Source of the DNA: Streptomyces sp. CG 926
GTDB lineage: Bacteria > Actinomycetota > Actinomycetes > Streptomycetales > Streptomycetaceae
Length of the DNA stretch: 64,000 nucleotides
Assembly (NCBI RefSeq): GCF_003148825.1
Contig: NZ_QGGZ01000023.1
Coordinates: 25,449 to 89,448 of the forward strand
Direction of reading: 5' to 3'
Positions 33,937-43,138 of the stretch are shown in pieces; within the stretch, counting starts at the first letter, position 1, and every line of letters begins with the position of its first letter. Both the position numbers and the translations under genes were made by a program. The notes beneath the pieces were generated by a model. The model saw only the letters and a list, made by a program, of their open reading frames with translations. It was not told where the DNA came from and ran no database searches.

Positions 33937-35988
33937 TCAGAGATCGGCGCTCGGGCGGCGGCTCAACCGGCCCGGCCACCAGGCCGCCGGACCGATGTCC
34001 AGGACCAGGGCGGGAACCAGGAGCGAGCGCACGATCAGGGTGTCCATCAGGACGCCGAAGGCCACGATGAAAGCGATCTGCACGAGGAACGCCAGCGGGA
34101 TGACGCTCAGCGCGGCGAACGTGGCGGCGAGGACCCCCCCCGCGGAGGTGATCACCCCGCCGGTGGCCGTCAGCCCCCGGGTCACCCCCTCCCGGACGCC
34201 GTGCCGCAGCGACTCCTCGCGCACCCGCGACATGAGGAAGATGTTGTAGTCCACGCCCAACGCGACGAGGAAGACGAACCCGTACAGGGGGACGGACGAA
34301 TCCGTGCCGCTGAACCCGAACACGTACTGGAAGACGAGGGCGGACACGCCCAGGGTGGCGAAGAAGTTGAGGGCCACCGTCGACACCAGCAGCAGCGGCA
34401 TCACCAGGGAGCGCAGCAGGGCCACCAGGATGACGAGGATGATGGCCAGCACCACCGGGACGATGACCTCGCGGTCGCGCTCGGCGGTCCGCTGCGTGTC
34501 GTAGGCCTGCGCGGTGTAGCCGCCCACGAGGGCCTGCGCGCCGGGTACCTGATGGACCGCTTCGCGCAGCCGGACCACCGTCTCCTTCGCCGCCGCGCTG
34601 TCCGCGGGGTCCTTCAGGATCACGTCGATCCGTACCCGGCCGCCCTGCTCGCCCCGCACGGCGGCCGAGTCCACGCCCCGCGTGGCTTCGGCCCGTTCGC
34701 GTACGAGTGCCTGCCGGTCGGCGGCGGCGATCACGACGGCCGGATTGCCGGCCCCTCCCGGGAAGTGCCGGCCGAGTACCTTCTGCGCCGTCACCGAAGG
34801 GGCCTCGTTGACGAAGATCTCGTCCAGCGGAACACCGCCCGAGTGCAGCGTGGGCGCGAAGGCGGCGCACGCGAGCAGGCCCGCCAGGGCCACGGCCCAC
34901 ACCCGCCGGGGAGCGCCGCCGACCAGGGCGGCGATCCGGCTCCAGATCCCTGCCGAGCCGTTCCCGACCGTCACGTGCGCCGGCCAGTAGGCCTTGCGTC
35001 CCAGCAGCACCAGCGCGGCCGGCAGGAAGGTGAGGGCGCTCGCCACCGCGCAGACGATCCCGATCGCCCCGACGGGCCCCAGCGCCCGGTTGTTGGTGAG
35101 GTCGCTGAGGAACAGGGCGAGCAGACCCAGGGCCACGGTGCCGGCGCTGGCCACGATCGGCCCCCAGGACCGGCGCAGGGCGGCGCCCATCGCGGAGTAC
35201 CGGTCCTCGGTGTGCCCCAGTTCCTCACGGAAGCGGGCGGTCAGCAGCAGGGCGTAGTCGGTGGCCGCGCCGATGACGAGGATCGAGAGGATCCCCTGGA
35301 CCTGCCCGTCGACCCGGACCAGCCCCGCGCTCGCCAGGGCGTATACGATCGCGCAGGCCAGCGAGAGGGCGAACACCGCCCCGACGATGATCAACAACGG
35401 GAGGAGGACGCTGCGGTAGACGAGCAGCAGGATGACGAGGACGGCCGCCAGCGCCACACCGAGCAGCAGTCCGTCGATCCCGGCGAAGGCCTCCGACAGG
35501 TCGGCCCGGGTGGCAGCGGGCCCCGTCACGTGGAACGCGGTGGCCGCGACACGGGCGCCGGCCTCCCGGATCTCGGCGACCGCCGCGGGGAGCTCGTCGC
35601 CCGACGCGGGGTCCAGGGGGACCACGGCCTGCAGCGCCCTGCCGTCGCGCGACGGCAGGACGGGGGAGGCCGATCCGGCGATCCAGGGCCGGCCCTCCAG
35701 CGTGGCCAGCGCGGCTCGCGCGGAGGCGGCCTGGGCCGGGGTCACCTTCGCGGCGCCGTCGGCCGTCCAGATCACCACGGCCGGCAGCGACTCCTCCTGC
35801 CGGAAGGCGCCCTGGGCCTGGGCGACCTTGGTGGATTCGGCACTGCGGGGGAGGAAGGCCGCCTGGTCGTTGGTGGAGACCTCGCCGAGCTTCCCCGCGT
35901 AGGAGCCGAGGCTTCCTCCGACGCCCAGCCAGACCACGAGGAGCAGGACGGGCACCAGCCACCGGGCCGGTCGGGGCGAGGCGCGCAT
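33937..35988 (-). CDS. MMPL-family (RND-type) exporter
   Basis: 683 residues. The first helix is at about residue 11 (VPVLLLVVWLGVGGSLGSYA), followed by a large external domain. Then comes a block of helices with GVALAAVLVILLLVYRSVLL, ATDYALLLTARFREEL and ALTFLPAALVLLG, a second external domain, and a second block with GVDYNIFLMSRVREE and FIVAFGVLMDTLIVRSLLVP. The repeated 'DY...L..R.REE' motif is the proton-relay signature of MMPL proteins. They export lipids or drugs using the proton gradient; cargo unknown here. Typical short Streptomyces member. Confidence 0.92.
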   Translation of the reverse strand: MRASPRPARWLVPVLLLVVWLGVGGSLGSYAGKLGEVSTNDQAAFLPRSAESTKVAQAQGAFRQEESLPAVVIWTADGAAKVTPAQAASARAALATLEGRPWIAGSASPVLPSRDGRALQAVVPLDPASGDELPAAVAEIREAGARVAATAFHVTGPAATRADLSEAFAGIDGLLLGVALAAVLVILLLVYRSVLLPLLIIVGAVFALSLACAIVYALASAGLVRVDGQVQGILSILVIGAATDYALLLTARFREELGHTEDRYSAMGAALRRSWGPIVASAGTVALGLLALFLSDLTNNRALGPVGAIGIVCAVASALTFLPAALVLLGRKAYWPAHVTVGNGSAGIWSRIAALVGGAPRRVWAVALAGLLACAAFAPTLHSGGVPLDEIFVNEAPSVTAQKVLGRHFPGGAGNPAVVIAAADRQALVRERAEATRGVDSAAVRGEQGGRVRIDVILKDPADSAAAKETVVRLREAVHQVPGAQALVGGYTAQAYDTQRTAERDREVIVPVVLAIILVILVALLRSLVMPLLLVSTVALNFFATLGVSALVFQYVFGFSGTDSSVPLYGFVFLVALGVDYNIFLMSRVREESLRHGVREGVTRGLTATGGVITSAGGVLAATFAALSVIPLAFLVQIAFIVAFGVLMDTLIVRSLLVPALVLDIGPAAWWPGRLSRRPSADL

Positions 35989-36259
35989 GATGCTCCTGAG
36001 TCAGGTGGGGGTGGACGGCCTACGGGCTCGATGGTCCAGAGTGACCACGGGTGAACCCGTAAGGCGGCCGGACACGCCCCGGAGACAGGGGGCTCACCCT
36101 CCCCGCGGCGGGGCGCGGAGGCAACGTGCAGCGTTTCTGCATCACTTGCCGCCGCCGGCGGAACGGGTGCGGTCGAACCGGTTTCGAGTACCTCGGGCCG
36201 GCCTGCCTGAGCGGCCGAAACCTGGGCAGACGGCGGGGTGGGACGGAAGGAGGTCCACG

Positions 36260-37537
36260 ATGCCCGGAATCCGCACATGGCCCGGCCGCGTGAAAGCCGG
36301 CGCCGCCGCATTCGGCGAGCGCCGTGCGCAGGCGCTCCGCGAGGCCGAACTGTCGGCCGAACGGGAGCGCGCGGCCGAAGCACACCGGAGGCGTCCGCGT
36401 GACCCGGACCCCGCCCGGGCGGTGCCCTGGGGGATACGGGTCGCGGCCGAGGCCGGCTGGCGGTTCCTGGTGCTCGCCGCCGCCCTGTGGGTGGTCATGA
36501 GGGTCATCGGCTCCGTCCGGCTCGTCGCCCTCGCCTTCGTCGCCGCGCTGCTCATCACGGCCCTGCTGGAGCCGACGGTCGCCCGCCTGCACCGCGTCGG
36601 GCTCTCCCGGGGGCTCGCCACCGCCGTCACCGCGCTCTTCGGGTTCGTCGTGCTGGGACTGATCGGCTGGTTCGTCGTCTGGCAGGTGCTGGACAACCTC
36701 GACAATCTTTCCGGGCGACTCCAGGAAGGCATCGAGGAACTGAAACGATGGCTCCTCGACAGCCCCTTCCACGTGACCGAGCAGCAGATCAACGACGTGG
36801 CCGGGCGCCTGAGCGATGCCATCGGTACCAGCACCAGCGAGATCACCTCGACCGGGCTCCAAGGCGTCACCGTCCTCTTGGAGATCCTGACCGGGATGCT
36901 GCTGGCGATGTTCTCGACGCTCTTCCTGCTGTACGACGGCAGGCGCATCTGGCGCTGGACGCTCAAGCTGGTGCCCGCCGCTGCCCGGCCCGATGTGGCC
37001 GACGCGGGACCGGCCGCCTGGCGGACCCTGACCGCCTACGTCCGCGGGACCGTGATCGTCGCCTTCATCGACGCCCTGTTCATCGGTCTCGGCATCTACT
37101 TCCTGGGCGTGCCGCTCGCCGTCCCCATCGCCGTGGTGATCTTCCTGGCCTCGTTCGTGCCCCTCGTCGGCGCCGTCGCGTCCGGGGCGCTCGCCGTGGT
37201 CGTCGCGCTGGTCACCCAGGGGGTGTTCACCGCACTGATGACCCTGCTGGTGGTGCTCGTCGTCCAGCAGATCGAAGGCCATGTGCTGCAGCCGTTCATC
37301 CTCGGGCGGGCCGTACGGGTCCATCCCCTCGCGGTGGTCCTGTCCGTCGCGGCCGGCGGCGTGCTGGCCGGCATCGGGGGAGCGGTCGTCGCCGTCCCCC
37401 TGGTCGCCGTGGCCAACACGGTGATCGGACACCTGCGCGCCCACGCCGGAGACGACGAGAGCCCGGCGCCGGCCACCGCGGAGACCGAGGAGGAGCCGGC
37501 GGATCCGCCGCCGACGACCCACCAGGATCCCGCCTGA
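36260..37537 (+). CDS. AI-2E-family permease
   Basis: 425 residues from the ATG at 36260 with GGAGG seven bases upstream. A charged cytoplasmic N-terminus (RAQALREAELSAERERAAEA) is followed by eight or so helices: LVALAFVAALLITALLEPTV, ATAVTALFGFVVLGLIGWFV, IVAFIDALFIGLGIYFLGVP and IPVAVVIFL-type segments. The family signature QQIEGHVLQPFILGRAVRVH with HPLAVVLSVAAGGVLAGIGG is present. Relatives are proposed exporters of AI-2, auxin or ions; specificity here is unknown. It ends in a Pro/Glu-rich tail. Confidence 0.9.
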   Translation: MPGIRTWPGRVKAGAAAFGERRAQALREAELSAERERAAEAHRRRPRDPDPARAVPWGIRVAAEAGWRFLVLAAALWVVMRVIGSVRLVALAFVAALLITALLEPTVARLHRVGLSRGLATAVTALFGFVVLGLIGWFVVWQVLDNLDNLSGRLQEGIEELKRWLLDSPFHVTEQQINDVAGRLSDAIGTSTSEITSTGLQGVTVLLEILTGMLLAMFSTLFLLYDGRRIWRWTLKLVPAAARPDVADAGPAAWRTLTAYVRGTVIVAFIDALFIGLGIYFLGVPLAVPIAVVIFLASFVPLVGAVASGALAVVVALVTQGVFTALMTLLVVLVVQQIEGHVLQPFILGRAVRVHPLAVVLSVAAGGVLAGIGGAVVAVPLVAVANTVIGHLRAHAGDDESPAPATAETEEEPADPPPTTHQDPA

Positions 37538-37547
37538 CATCCTGCAA

Positions 37548-37569
37548 CCCGGGTGCTCGGGCACCCGGG
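37548..37569 (+). terminator. 9-bp stem-loop after the permease gene
   Basis: Arms 37548-37556 (cccgggtgc) and 37561-37569 pair perfectly around tcgg, 11 bases past the stop. Confidence 0.75.
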
Positions 37570-37673
37570 CACCGGGACACCTTGGCCTGCGGGTTCAGCA
37601 GCCGGGATGAACCTGCGCCGCCGACGACGTGGCGCACCCGGTCGCGGCCCCGCCGCGGGGCAGGGTGGCCGGT

Positions 37674-38588
37674 ATGGACGCGGATGCGGTGATCTTCGAG
37701 TTGTACGGGCTGAGGCCGGCGGACTTCATCGGAGCCCGCGACGCCTACGTGGCCCGGGCCCGCGGGGAGAAGGACACCGCGGCCGTGGCCGCGATCGGCG
37801 GACTGCGCAGGCCGACCCTGGCCGTGTGGGCCGTGAACCTGCTGGCTCGTAGCCGCCCCGACCTGGCCGAGGCCCTGCTGCGCCTCGGTACGGAACTGCG
37901 CCGTGCGCACCGGGAGCTCGACGGCGAAGGGATGCGGGCTCTGTCGCACCAGCAGCACCAGGTGATCGGTGCGCTGTCCGGGGAGGCCGCCCAACTGGCG
38001 GCCGGGGCGGGGGAGCGGCTACGGGAGACGGCGCTGCGCGAGGTCGGAGAGATCTTCCACGGCTTGCTGGGCGACGAGGACGCCGCTCGCCTGTGGGTGG
38101 CCGGCCGGCTGGCGAAGCCGCCGCCCGTGACGGTGGGTTTCGACGGCCTGGAACCGGCCCCCGGAGCCGTGCCCCCGCCCGACACCCCCGTACGCCCTCC
38201 CGCGACGGCGCCCGTACCCGCCCCCGCGGTGGCCGATCCGGTCCGGCCGGCGGCCGGCCAGGAGACCGCGCGGGCCAGGCGGGCCGCCGAGAAGCGCCGT
38301 GCCCGGACGGTGGCCGCCCGGGAACGCGCCGCCGAAGCAGCGGCGGCACTGCGGCGCACCGAGCAGCGCCTGGCCGAGGCCGCGGCCGACCGGGACCGGG
38401 CCGAGGGCGAGGCGGCCGACCTGCGCGAGGAACTCTCCACCGTGCGGCAGCGGGTCGAGACGGCCCGACGGGAGGTCCAGGAGTCGAAGCAGGCGTATCG
38501 GAGGGCCGAGCGGGCTCACGCGGAAGCCGGCCGGGCCGCGGAGAAGGCCGCACGCGGACTGGAAGAACCGGGCCGGAGCGAAGACTGA
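37674..38588 (+). CDS. Hypothetical coiled-coil protein
   Basis: 304 residues from the ATG at 37674. The N-terminal 150 residues form a compact helical domain (AVIFELYGLRPADFIGARDA, GGLRRPTLAVWAVNLLARSR, GALSGEAAQLAAGAGERLRE). A Pro-rich hinge (PPPDTPVRPPATAPVPAPAV) follows. The last 110 residues are a long charged coiled coil (RAAEKRRARTVAARERAAEA and TVRQRVETARREVQESKQAY). There is no membrane segment. I know this as a conserved Streptomyces protein without assigned function; the shape suggests a structural or scaffold role. Confidence 0.8.
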   Translation: MDADAVIFELYGLRPADFIGARDAYVARARGEKDTAAVAAIGGLRRPTLAVWAVNLLARSRPDLAEALLRLGTELRRAHRELDGEGMRALSHQQHQVIGALSGEAAQLAAGAGERLRETALREVGEIFHGLLGDEDAARLWVAGRLAKPPPVTVGFDGLEPAPGAVPPPDTPVRPPATAPVPAPAVADPVRPAAGQETARARRAAEKRRARTVAARERAAEAAAALRRTEQRLAEAAADRDRAEGEAADLREELSTVRQRVETARREVQESKQAYRRAERAHAEAGRAAEKAARGLEEPGRSED

Positions 38589-38625
38589 TACGACATCGGC
38601 CGATCGCTGACCCGCGTCGGCGGTG

Positions 38626-39060
38626 TCACACGGCGACGGCGACGCAGACGTGGACGCGCTTCCCGCCCGCGGAGGTGGGCATGATGCTGAACTCGCGGGC
38701 GATGCGGCGGACGAGGATCAGGCCCCAGCCCCCGCTGCCGTTGAGGTGAGGGGGGCGTGTCACGGGCGGTACCGAGCTGGTGTCGGTGACGTCGATGTCG
38801 AGCAGCCCCTCGTGCAGGGCGAGGTCGAGGCTGCACGGGCCGTCGGTGTGCCGGACGGCATTGGTGACGAGTTCGGTCACGATCAGCGCGGCGGCGTCCG
38901 CCGAGGCCGGGAGTACCGGATGCTCCAGATCGCAGGCGCCGTGCAGGAACCAGTAGGTCGCGTCGCGGGCACGGCCTGCGGCACTGGCGTCGTAGGGCAG
39001 ATCGAGGTGCCATCGAGGCTGAGGCTGAGGCTGAGGGTCATGGTTCGAGGGAGTCATCAC
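38626..39060 (-). CDS. Anti-sigma-factor-like ATP-binding protein (HATPase_c)
   Basis: 144 residues. The GHKL ATP-binding motifs are there: AALIVTELVTNAVRH (N box) and NGSGGWGLILVRRIAREF (G boxes), followed by GKRVHVCVAV. This is the RsbW/SpoIIAB-like domain abundant in Streptomyces, where such proteins bind sigma factors or antagonists and may phosphorylate the latter. The N-terminus is Gln/Pro-rich. It is convergent with the coiled-coil gene, 37 bases apart. Confidence 0.88.
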   Translation of the reverse strand: MMTPSNHDPQPQPQPRWHLDLPYDASAAGRARDATYWFLHGACDLEHPVLPASADAAALIVTELVTNAVRHTDGPCSLDLALHEGLLDIDVTDTSSVPPVTRPPHLNGSGGWGLILVRRIAREFSIMPTSAGGKRVHVCVAVAV

Positions 39061-39128
39061 AGGCTCCGGGTGGCGTGTTCTGTCCGTACCCCTTCAAGAG
39101 CGCCTGCGGTACCGGCGGGCCTACGGAG

Positions 39129-39165
39129 TGCGCGCCGGGCCCCTACCTGCGGGGTCCGGCGCGCA
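39129..39165 (-). terminator. GC-rich stem-loop
   Basis: gcgcgccgg at 39130-39138 pairs with ccggcgcgc at 39156-39164, with further pairing inside (cccc/gggg). It lies about 60 bases after the stop of the gene at 39223 and would end the two-gene unit there. Confidence 0.6.
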
Positions 39166-39222
39166 GCGGCCGCGTCGACGCTCGGGTGGCTCGCCCGCCG
39201 ACAACATCCTGGGCCGTCGGCC

Positions 39223-39720
39223 TCAGGTGTTGAGGAGCCGGTCGAAGAAGGATCGGTACTGCTGGAGTGCCAGCCGCAGCTCCTCCGTGGCGACCTGTTC
39301 ACCCTGGTCCCACTGACCTTGCAGCCCCTGCTTGCGCGAGGAGAAGGTTCGGGCGAGCGTCTGCATCACCTCGGCCACCAAGGCGTCCGCCGACTTGACC
39401 GCTTCCTGCGGGTCGTCCACGAATCGGCTCTGGATCTCGCGCCACGTCCTGCGGTAGCCCTCCGCCTCCTCGTCGGCCACGAGCGGTTCGTCCGCCGCCG
39501 AGGGCTGCTCGCTCTGGTACCGGGTCGCTTCCTGCTCCGTGGCGGCATCGTCGTCGCCCCGGGTGTCCGCCGTCGCCTCACCCGGGTAGGTGGGCACCTG
39601 CCGCTCATCGTCGAGCCGGGGGTCGGGCTCGGGAGACGCCGCCTGGGGGTTGGCGATGTCCTCCGTGGTCAGCTCGGTGCCGACAGCTCGGTCGTCTTTC
39701 CTGTCCAACGGGTTCCGCAT
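39223..39720 (-). CDS. Acidic soluble protein, paralogue of its neighbour's C-terminal domain
   Basis: 165 residues from the ATG at 39720. The first 85 are acidic and disordered (PQAASPEPDPRLDDERQVPT, DTRGDDDAATEQEATRYQSE). The C-terminal part reads YRRTWREIQSRFVDDPQEAV, KSADALVAEVMQTLARTFSS and ATEELRLALQQYRSFFDRLL. The same order of motifs occurs in the gene just upstream (39723), so the two share a domain. The start is 2 bases after that gene's stop, so they are cotranscribed. Function unknown; a stress or general-protective role is only a guess. Confidence 0.8.
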   Translation of the reverse strand: MRNPLDRKDDRAVGTELTTEDIANPQAASPEPDPRLDDERQVPTYPGEATADTRGDDDAATEQEATRYQSEQPSAADEPLVADEEAEGYRRTWREIQSRFVDDPQEAVKSADALVAEVMQTLARTFSSRKQGLQGQWDQGEQVATEELRLALQQYRSFFDRLLNT

Positions 39721-39722
39721 GG

Positions 39723-40265
39723 TCACCGGCTCCTCTGGTCGTCGAGCAACTCCCCGAAGAGCGCGCGGTAGTGCACCATCGCTCCGCGGAGTTCCTCCGT
39801 CGTCGTCTGGCCCGTACCGCTGCGCTCCTTGACGTCGTGCGCGGCGCGGTAGTGCTCCAAGGTCCGTCCGTGTTCCACCGAGAGGTCGCGCACCTGGCGA
39901 TTGAATCCCTCCGTGGGGTACCCGCGCTCGCGCATCAGTCGCGTGACGAGTTCGTCGGCCTCGCCGACGGAGCCCTCCGGCCGGTCCACGAATCGCTCCT
40001 GGACGTTGCTCCACTCCCGTGCGTACTGCTGACGCCGCTCCGAGGGGAGTTCCTTGAGCTCGAATCCGGCGTGGCGCTCCTCGCGGGCCCGAAGGTCACG
40101 CTCCGCGGCCATGCGGCCGCCCTCGGCTTCGACCGTGCGGTCGTACTCGGGCCCGAACCTCTGCTGCAGGTGGCGCCGGCGGGACATCGTCCACAGCCCG
40201 ACGCCGAGTGCGATGACCACGACCGCCGCGATGACGATCACGGTGATGAGCACGCTGTTCGACAT
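39723..40265 (-). CDS. Membrane-anchored protein with the shared helical domain
   Basis: 180 residues from the ATG at 40265. One N-terminal helix (VLITVIVIAAVVVIALGVGL) is followed by a charged RRRHLQQRFGPEYDRTVEA stretch. The domain shared with the next gene comes last: REWSNVQERFVDRPEGSVGE, ADELVTRLMRERGYP and TTEELRGAMVHYRALFGELL. It is a common Streptomyces type, annotated at best as 'secreted/membrane protein'. One product is anchored and the other soluble, which suggests they pair up or compete. Confidence 0.82.
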   Translation of the reverse strand: MSNSVLITVIVIAAVVVIALGVGLWTMSRRRHLQQRFGPEYDRTVEAEGGRMAAERDLRAREERHAGFELKELPSERRQQYAREWSNVQERFVDRPEGSVGEADELVTRLMRERGYPTEGFNRQVRDLSVEHGRTLEHYRAAHDVKERSGTGQTTTEELRGAMVHYRALFGELLDDQRSR

Positions 40266-40524
40266 GGCTCGCCTCCATCCGGGCCTGATCGGCCTCTGCC
40301 ACGCGGCTGCCCGCAGTGGCACCGGTCAAACGCGGGCCCGGCCTGCTCGGTCCCGCCGGGGTACTCGGTCCCGCCGGGGTGCGGCTCTCCGTCGCAGCCT
40401 CTGTCGGCCCGAACCGCACCCCGTGCTCCGGCGGCTACCCGGCGGACGCGCGATCATGTTCCGTGCCCGTGCCCGTGCCCGCCCGTGCACCCCGCTTGCT
40501 CCGCCCGGGTGCCGCGGCCAAAAG
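40266..40524. other. Intergenic stretch with a direct repeat
   Basis: Between the membrane protein start and the siderophore-type formyltransferase terminator. It contains two adjacent copies of ctcggtcccgccggggt-like sequence at about 40346-40380. No gene supported. Confidence 0.4.
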
Positions 40525-40564
40525 GTCGACCCGGGCGCCGGGAAGGTTCGGCGCCCGGGTCGAC
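40525..40564 (-). terminator. 16-bp stem-loop after the formyltransferase gene
   Basis: Arms 40525-40540 (gtcgacccgggcgccg) and 40549-40564 pair perfectly around ggaaggtt, 30 bases past the stop codon at 40595. Confidence 0.85.
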
Positions 40565-40594
40565 GGGGCGGGTGGGTCGAAGAGGGGTGGTGGG

Positions 40595-41539
40595 TCAGTG
40601 GCTGGTCAGGTACCCGCCCATGGTGGTGAAGTAGTCCGTGGCGGGCATCTCTTCGCCGTCCTCGGTGCGTACCCGGGTGATGGCGAGGCCGTGATTGCGC
40701 CCGGTGCGGGCGTCGGCTCCGGCCACGATCACGACGCCCTCGCCCTCGCGGTAGAAGACACGGCCGGGTGTGCCCCCGTAACGGCCCTCCGAGACGACGG
40801 CGGCCAGTACCTCCAGACGCTTGCCGCGGTGGAAGGTGAAGGCGGCCGGGTAGGGGGCCGACTGGGCGCGGACGAGTCGCTGGAGGTCCTCGGCCGGCCA
40901 GTTCCAGTCGATGCGGATGTCCTCGGCCGACCGCTTGTGGAAGAAGCTGGCCTGAGACCGGTCCTGGTGGGTGAAGTCGGTCTCGCCGGCCGCGATCCGG
41001 CCCAGGGCGCCCACGGTGACCGGCGCGATCAGGTCGACCGTCTTGTGGAACAGGTCGGTGGCGGTGTCCGTCGGGCCGACCGGTACGGCGCGCTGGACCA
41101 CGATGTTGCCCGCGTCGAGCTCGTCGTTCATGAGGTGGGCGGTGACGCCCACCTCGGGCTCGTTGTTGATCAGCGCCCAGATCAGCGGCGAGAAGCCGGC
41201 GTACTTCGGCAGCAGTGAGTCGTGGACGTTGAGGGTGCCGTGGCGGGGCAGGTCGAAGATGCGCGGGGGGATCCATGTGCGCCAGTTGTTCGCCACGATG
41301 ATGTCCGGTTCCGCCTCCTTGAGCCGGGTGAACAGCTCTTCGTCGTCAGGGCGGTTGCGGATGAGCACCGGGACGCCGTGGGCGTCGGCGAGATCGGCGA
41401 CGGAGTCGCTCCAGATCTTCTCGTAGGCGTGCTCGCTCTTCGGGTGCGTCACGACCAGGACGACATCGTGTTCGGACTCCAGCAGGGCCTGCAGGGTGCG
41501 GTGCCCCCACGTCTGATAGCCGAACATGACGACCCGCAT
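40595..41539 (-). CDS. Siderophore-type N-formyltransferase (CchA-like)
   Basis: 314 residues of the methionyl-tRNA formyltransferase fold: MRVVMFGYQTWGHRTLQALL, PDIIVANNWRTWIPPRIF, LNVHDSLLPKYAGFSPLIWA and TAHLMNDELDAGNIVVQRAV. The Asn, His and Asp of the formyltransferase active site (NNW, NVHDS, ELDAG) are present. The C-terminal domain is short, as in enzymes that formylate N5-hydroxyornithine in coelichelin-type siderophores rather than tRNA. It is divergent from an N-hydroxylase gene and shares an iron-box promoter with it, which strongly supports this reading. Donor: N10-formyl-tetrahydrofolate. Confidence 0.85.
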   Translation of the reverse strand: MRVVMFGYQTWGHRTLQALLESEHDVVLVVTHPKSEHAYEKIWSDSVADLADAHGVPVLIRNRPDDEELFTRLKEAEPDIIVANNWRTWIPPRIFDLPRHGTLNVHDSLLPKYAGFSPLIWALINNEPEVGVTAHLMNDELDAGNIVVQRAVPVGPTDTATDLFHKTVDLIAPVTVGALGRIAAGETDFTHQDRSQASFFHKRSAEDIRIDWNWPAEDLQRLVRAQSAPYPAAFTFHRGKRLEVLAAVVSEGRYGGTPGRVFYREGEGVVIVAGADARTGRNHGLAITRVRTEDGEEMPATDYFTTMGGYLTSH

Positions 41540-41577
41540 GGGGTTCCTCCTTGGAGCGGCGACAGATTCAAATCGAG

Positions 41578-41596
41578 TAAAGCAAGCCTTACCTAA
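41578..41596 (-). promoter_or_regulatory. Iron box (DmdR/IdeR-type operator)
   Basis: TAAAGCAAGCCTTACCTAA on the + strand. It is close to the 19-base iron-box dyad TTAGGTTAGSCTMACCTAA bound by DmdR/IdeR repressors loaded with Fe2+. It lies about 40 bases upstream of the formyltransferase start and would shut that gene off when iron is plentiful. Confidence 0.75.
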
Positions 41597-41682
41597 CTGT
41601 GCAACATGCCCTCGTTTGACGAGAGTTCAGCTCTCGATCGGTGGAGGCTCGATCTGATTTGCCCATCGACAGGTCCACTGTG

Positions 41683-41701
41683 TCAGGTTAGCCTTCCCTA
41701 A
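41683..41701 (+). promoter_or_regulatory. Second iron box
   Basis: TCAGGTTAGCCTTCCCTAA, also close to the actinobacterial iron-box consensus, about 90 bases upstream of the N-hydroxylase start. With the box at 41578 each divergent promoter has its own operator. Confidence 0.75.
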
Positions 41702-41791
41702 GTTCGCTTCGGGCTCCGCTCCTTCGGCGTGCCCTGCCCCCGGTTCCCCCACGCATGGCAATCGGCTGCCCCCCGCACGATTGGGAGTCAC

Positions 41792-43126
41792 ATGTCACAG
41801 GATCTGTCCGATGACGCGCCCCTGATCCACGACCTCATCGGCATCGGCTTCGGCCCTTCGAACGTGGCCATGGCGATCGCGCTCAGCGAGCACAACGCCG
41901 GCGTCGGACCGCAGGAAGCGGTCACCGCCCACTTCTTCGAGCAGCAGCCCCGTTTCGGCTGGCACCGCGGCATGCTCATCGACGACGCCACGATGCAGGT
42001 GTCCTTCCTCAAGGACCTCGTGACACTGCGCAATCCGGCGAGCGAGTACAGCTTCCTCTGCTACCTCCAGAGCAGGGGCCGCCTGATCGACTTCGTCAAC
42101 CACAAGAACCTCTTCCCGCTGCGCGTCGAGTTCCACGACTACTTCGAGTGGGCCGCCGCCAAGGTCGACGACATGGTCTCCTACGGATCCGAGGTCGTCG
42201 CCGTACGCCCGGTCCTGCGCGACGGCGTGATCGAGTACGTCGACGTGACCGCCCGATCCGGCTCGGAGCTCGTGGTCCACCGGGCGCGCAACCTGGTGAT
42301 CGGCACCGGCCTGCGACCCCGGATGCCGGAGGGCGTGGACCGTACCGAGCGGATCTGGCACACCTCGGAACTCCTGACGCGGGTGGCCGCGTTGGGCGGA
42401 GCCGACCCCTCCCGGTTCGTCGTCGTCGGCGCCGGCCAGAGCGCCGCCGAGAACGTGGCCTTCCTGCACCGCACCTTCCCCCGGGCCGAGGTCTGCGCCG
42501 TCTTCTCGCGCTACGGCTACAGCCCCGCCGACGACAGCGGCTTCGCCAACCGGATCTTCGACCCCTCGGCGGTCGACGAGTACTACACCGCCCCCGAGGA
42601 GATCAAGCGCAAGCTGATCGAGTACCACGCCAACACCAACTACTCGGTGGTCGACATCGACCTCATCGACGACCTCTACCGGCAGGAGTACCAGGAGAAG
42701 GTCCTGGGAACCGAGCGGCTCCGCTTCCTGAAGGTGTCGCGGCTCGCGGACGTCACCGAGACCCCCGACCACGTACGCGTCACCGTCGAATCGCTGGTCA
42801 CGGGGGAGAAGGAGGCCTTGGCGGCCGACGCGCTGGTCTACGCCACCGGATACCGCTCGGCGGACGGCCTCGGACTGCTCGGTGACGTGGAGAAGTACTG
42901 CCGACGCGACGGCCTCGGCCGCGTCCGCGTGGCACGCGACTACCGTGTCCGGAGCGCGCCCGAACTACGCTGCGGCATCTACCTCCAGGGAGGAACGGAG
43001 CACACGCACGGCATCACGTCCTCCCTGCTGTCGAACACGGCCGTCAGGGTCGGCGAGATCCTCCAGTCCATCGTCGCCCACGGCCGCGTACCGGTACCGG
43101 CCTCCCGTACGGCGCCCACCCCCTGA
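41792..43126 (+). CDS. L-ornithine/lysine N-hydroxylase (CchB-like)
   Basis: 444 residues from the ATG at 41792. FAD motif LIGIGFGPSNVAMAIAL, substrate-loop HRGMLIDDATMQVSFLKDLV, NADPH motif VVVGAGQSAAENVAFL, DDSGFANRIFDP and ADALVYATGYRSADG. These define the flavin monooxygenases that hydroxylate the side-chain amine of ornithine or lysine for hydroxamate siderophores. With a formyltransferase next door, the likely product is N5-formyl-N5-hydroxyornithine. No NRPS or transporter is found in the window. Confidence 0.9.
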   Translation: MSQDLSDDAPLIHDLIGIGFGPSNVAMAIALSEHNAGVGPQEAVTAHFFEQQPRFGWHRGMLIDDATMQVSFLKDLVTLRNPASEYSFLCYLQSRGRLIDFVNHKNLFPLRVEFHDYFEWAAAKVDDMVSYGSEVVAVRPVLRDGVIEYVDVTARSGSELVVHRARNLVIGTGLRPRMPEGVDRTERIWHTSELLTRVAALGGADPSRFVVVGAGQSAAENVAFLHRTFPRAEVCAVFSRYGYSPADDSGFANRIFDPSAVDEYYTAPEEIKRKLIEYHANTNYSVVDIDLIDDLYRQEYQEKVLGTERLRFLKVSRLADVTETPDHVRVTVESLVTGEKEALAADALVYATGYRSADGLGLLGDVEKYCRRDGLGRVRVARDYRVRSAPELRCGIYLQGGTEHTHGITSSLLSNTAVRVGEILQSIVAHGRVPVPASRTAPTP

Positions 43127-43138
43127 GGACCCGCACCC

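Noticed and set aside
40595..41539. Housekeeping methionyl-tRNA formyltransferase
   Set aside because: Short C-terminal domain, iron-box promoter and hydroxylase neighbour point to siderophore formylation.
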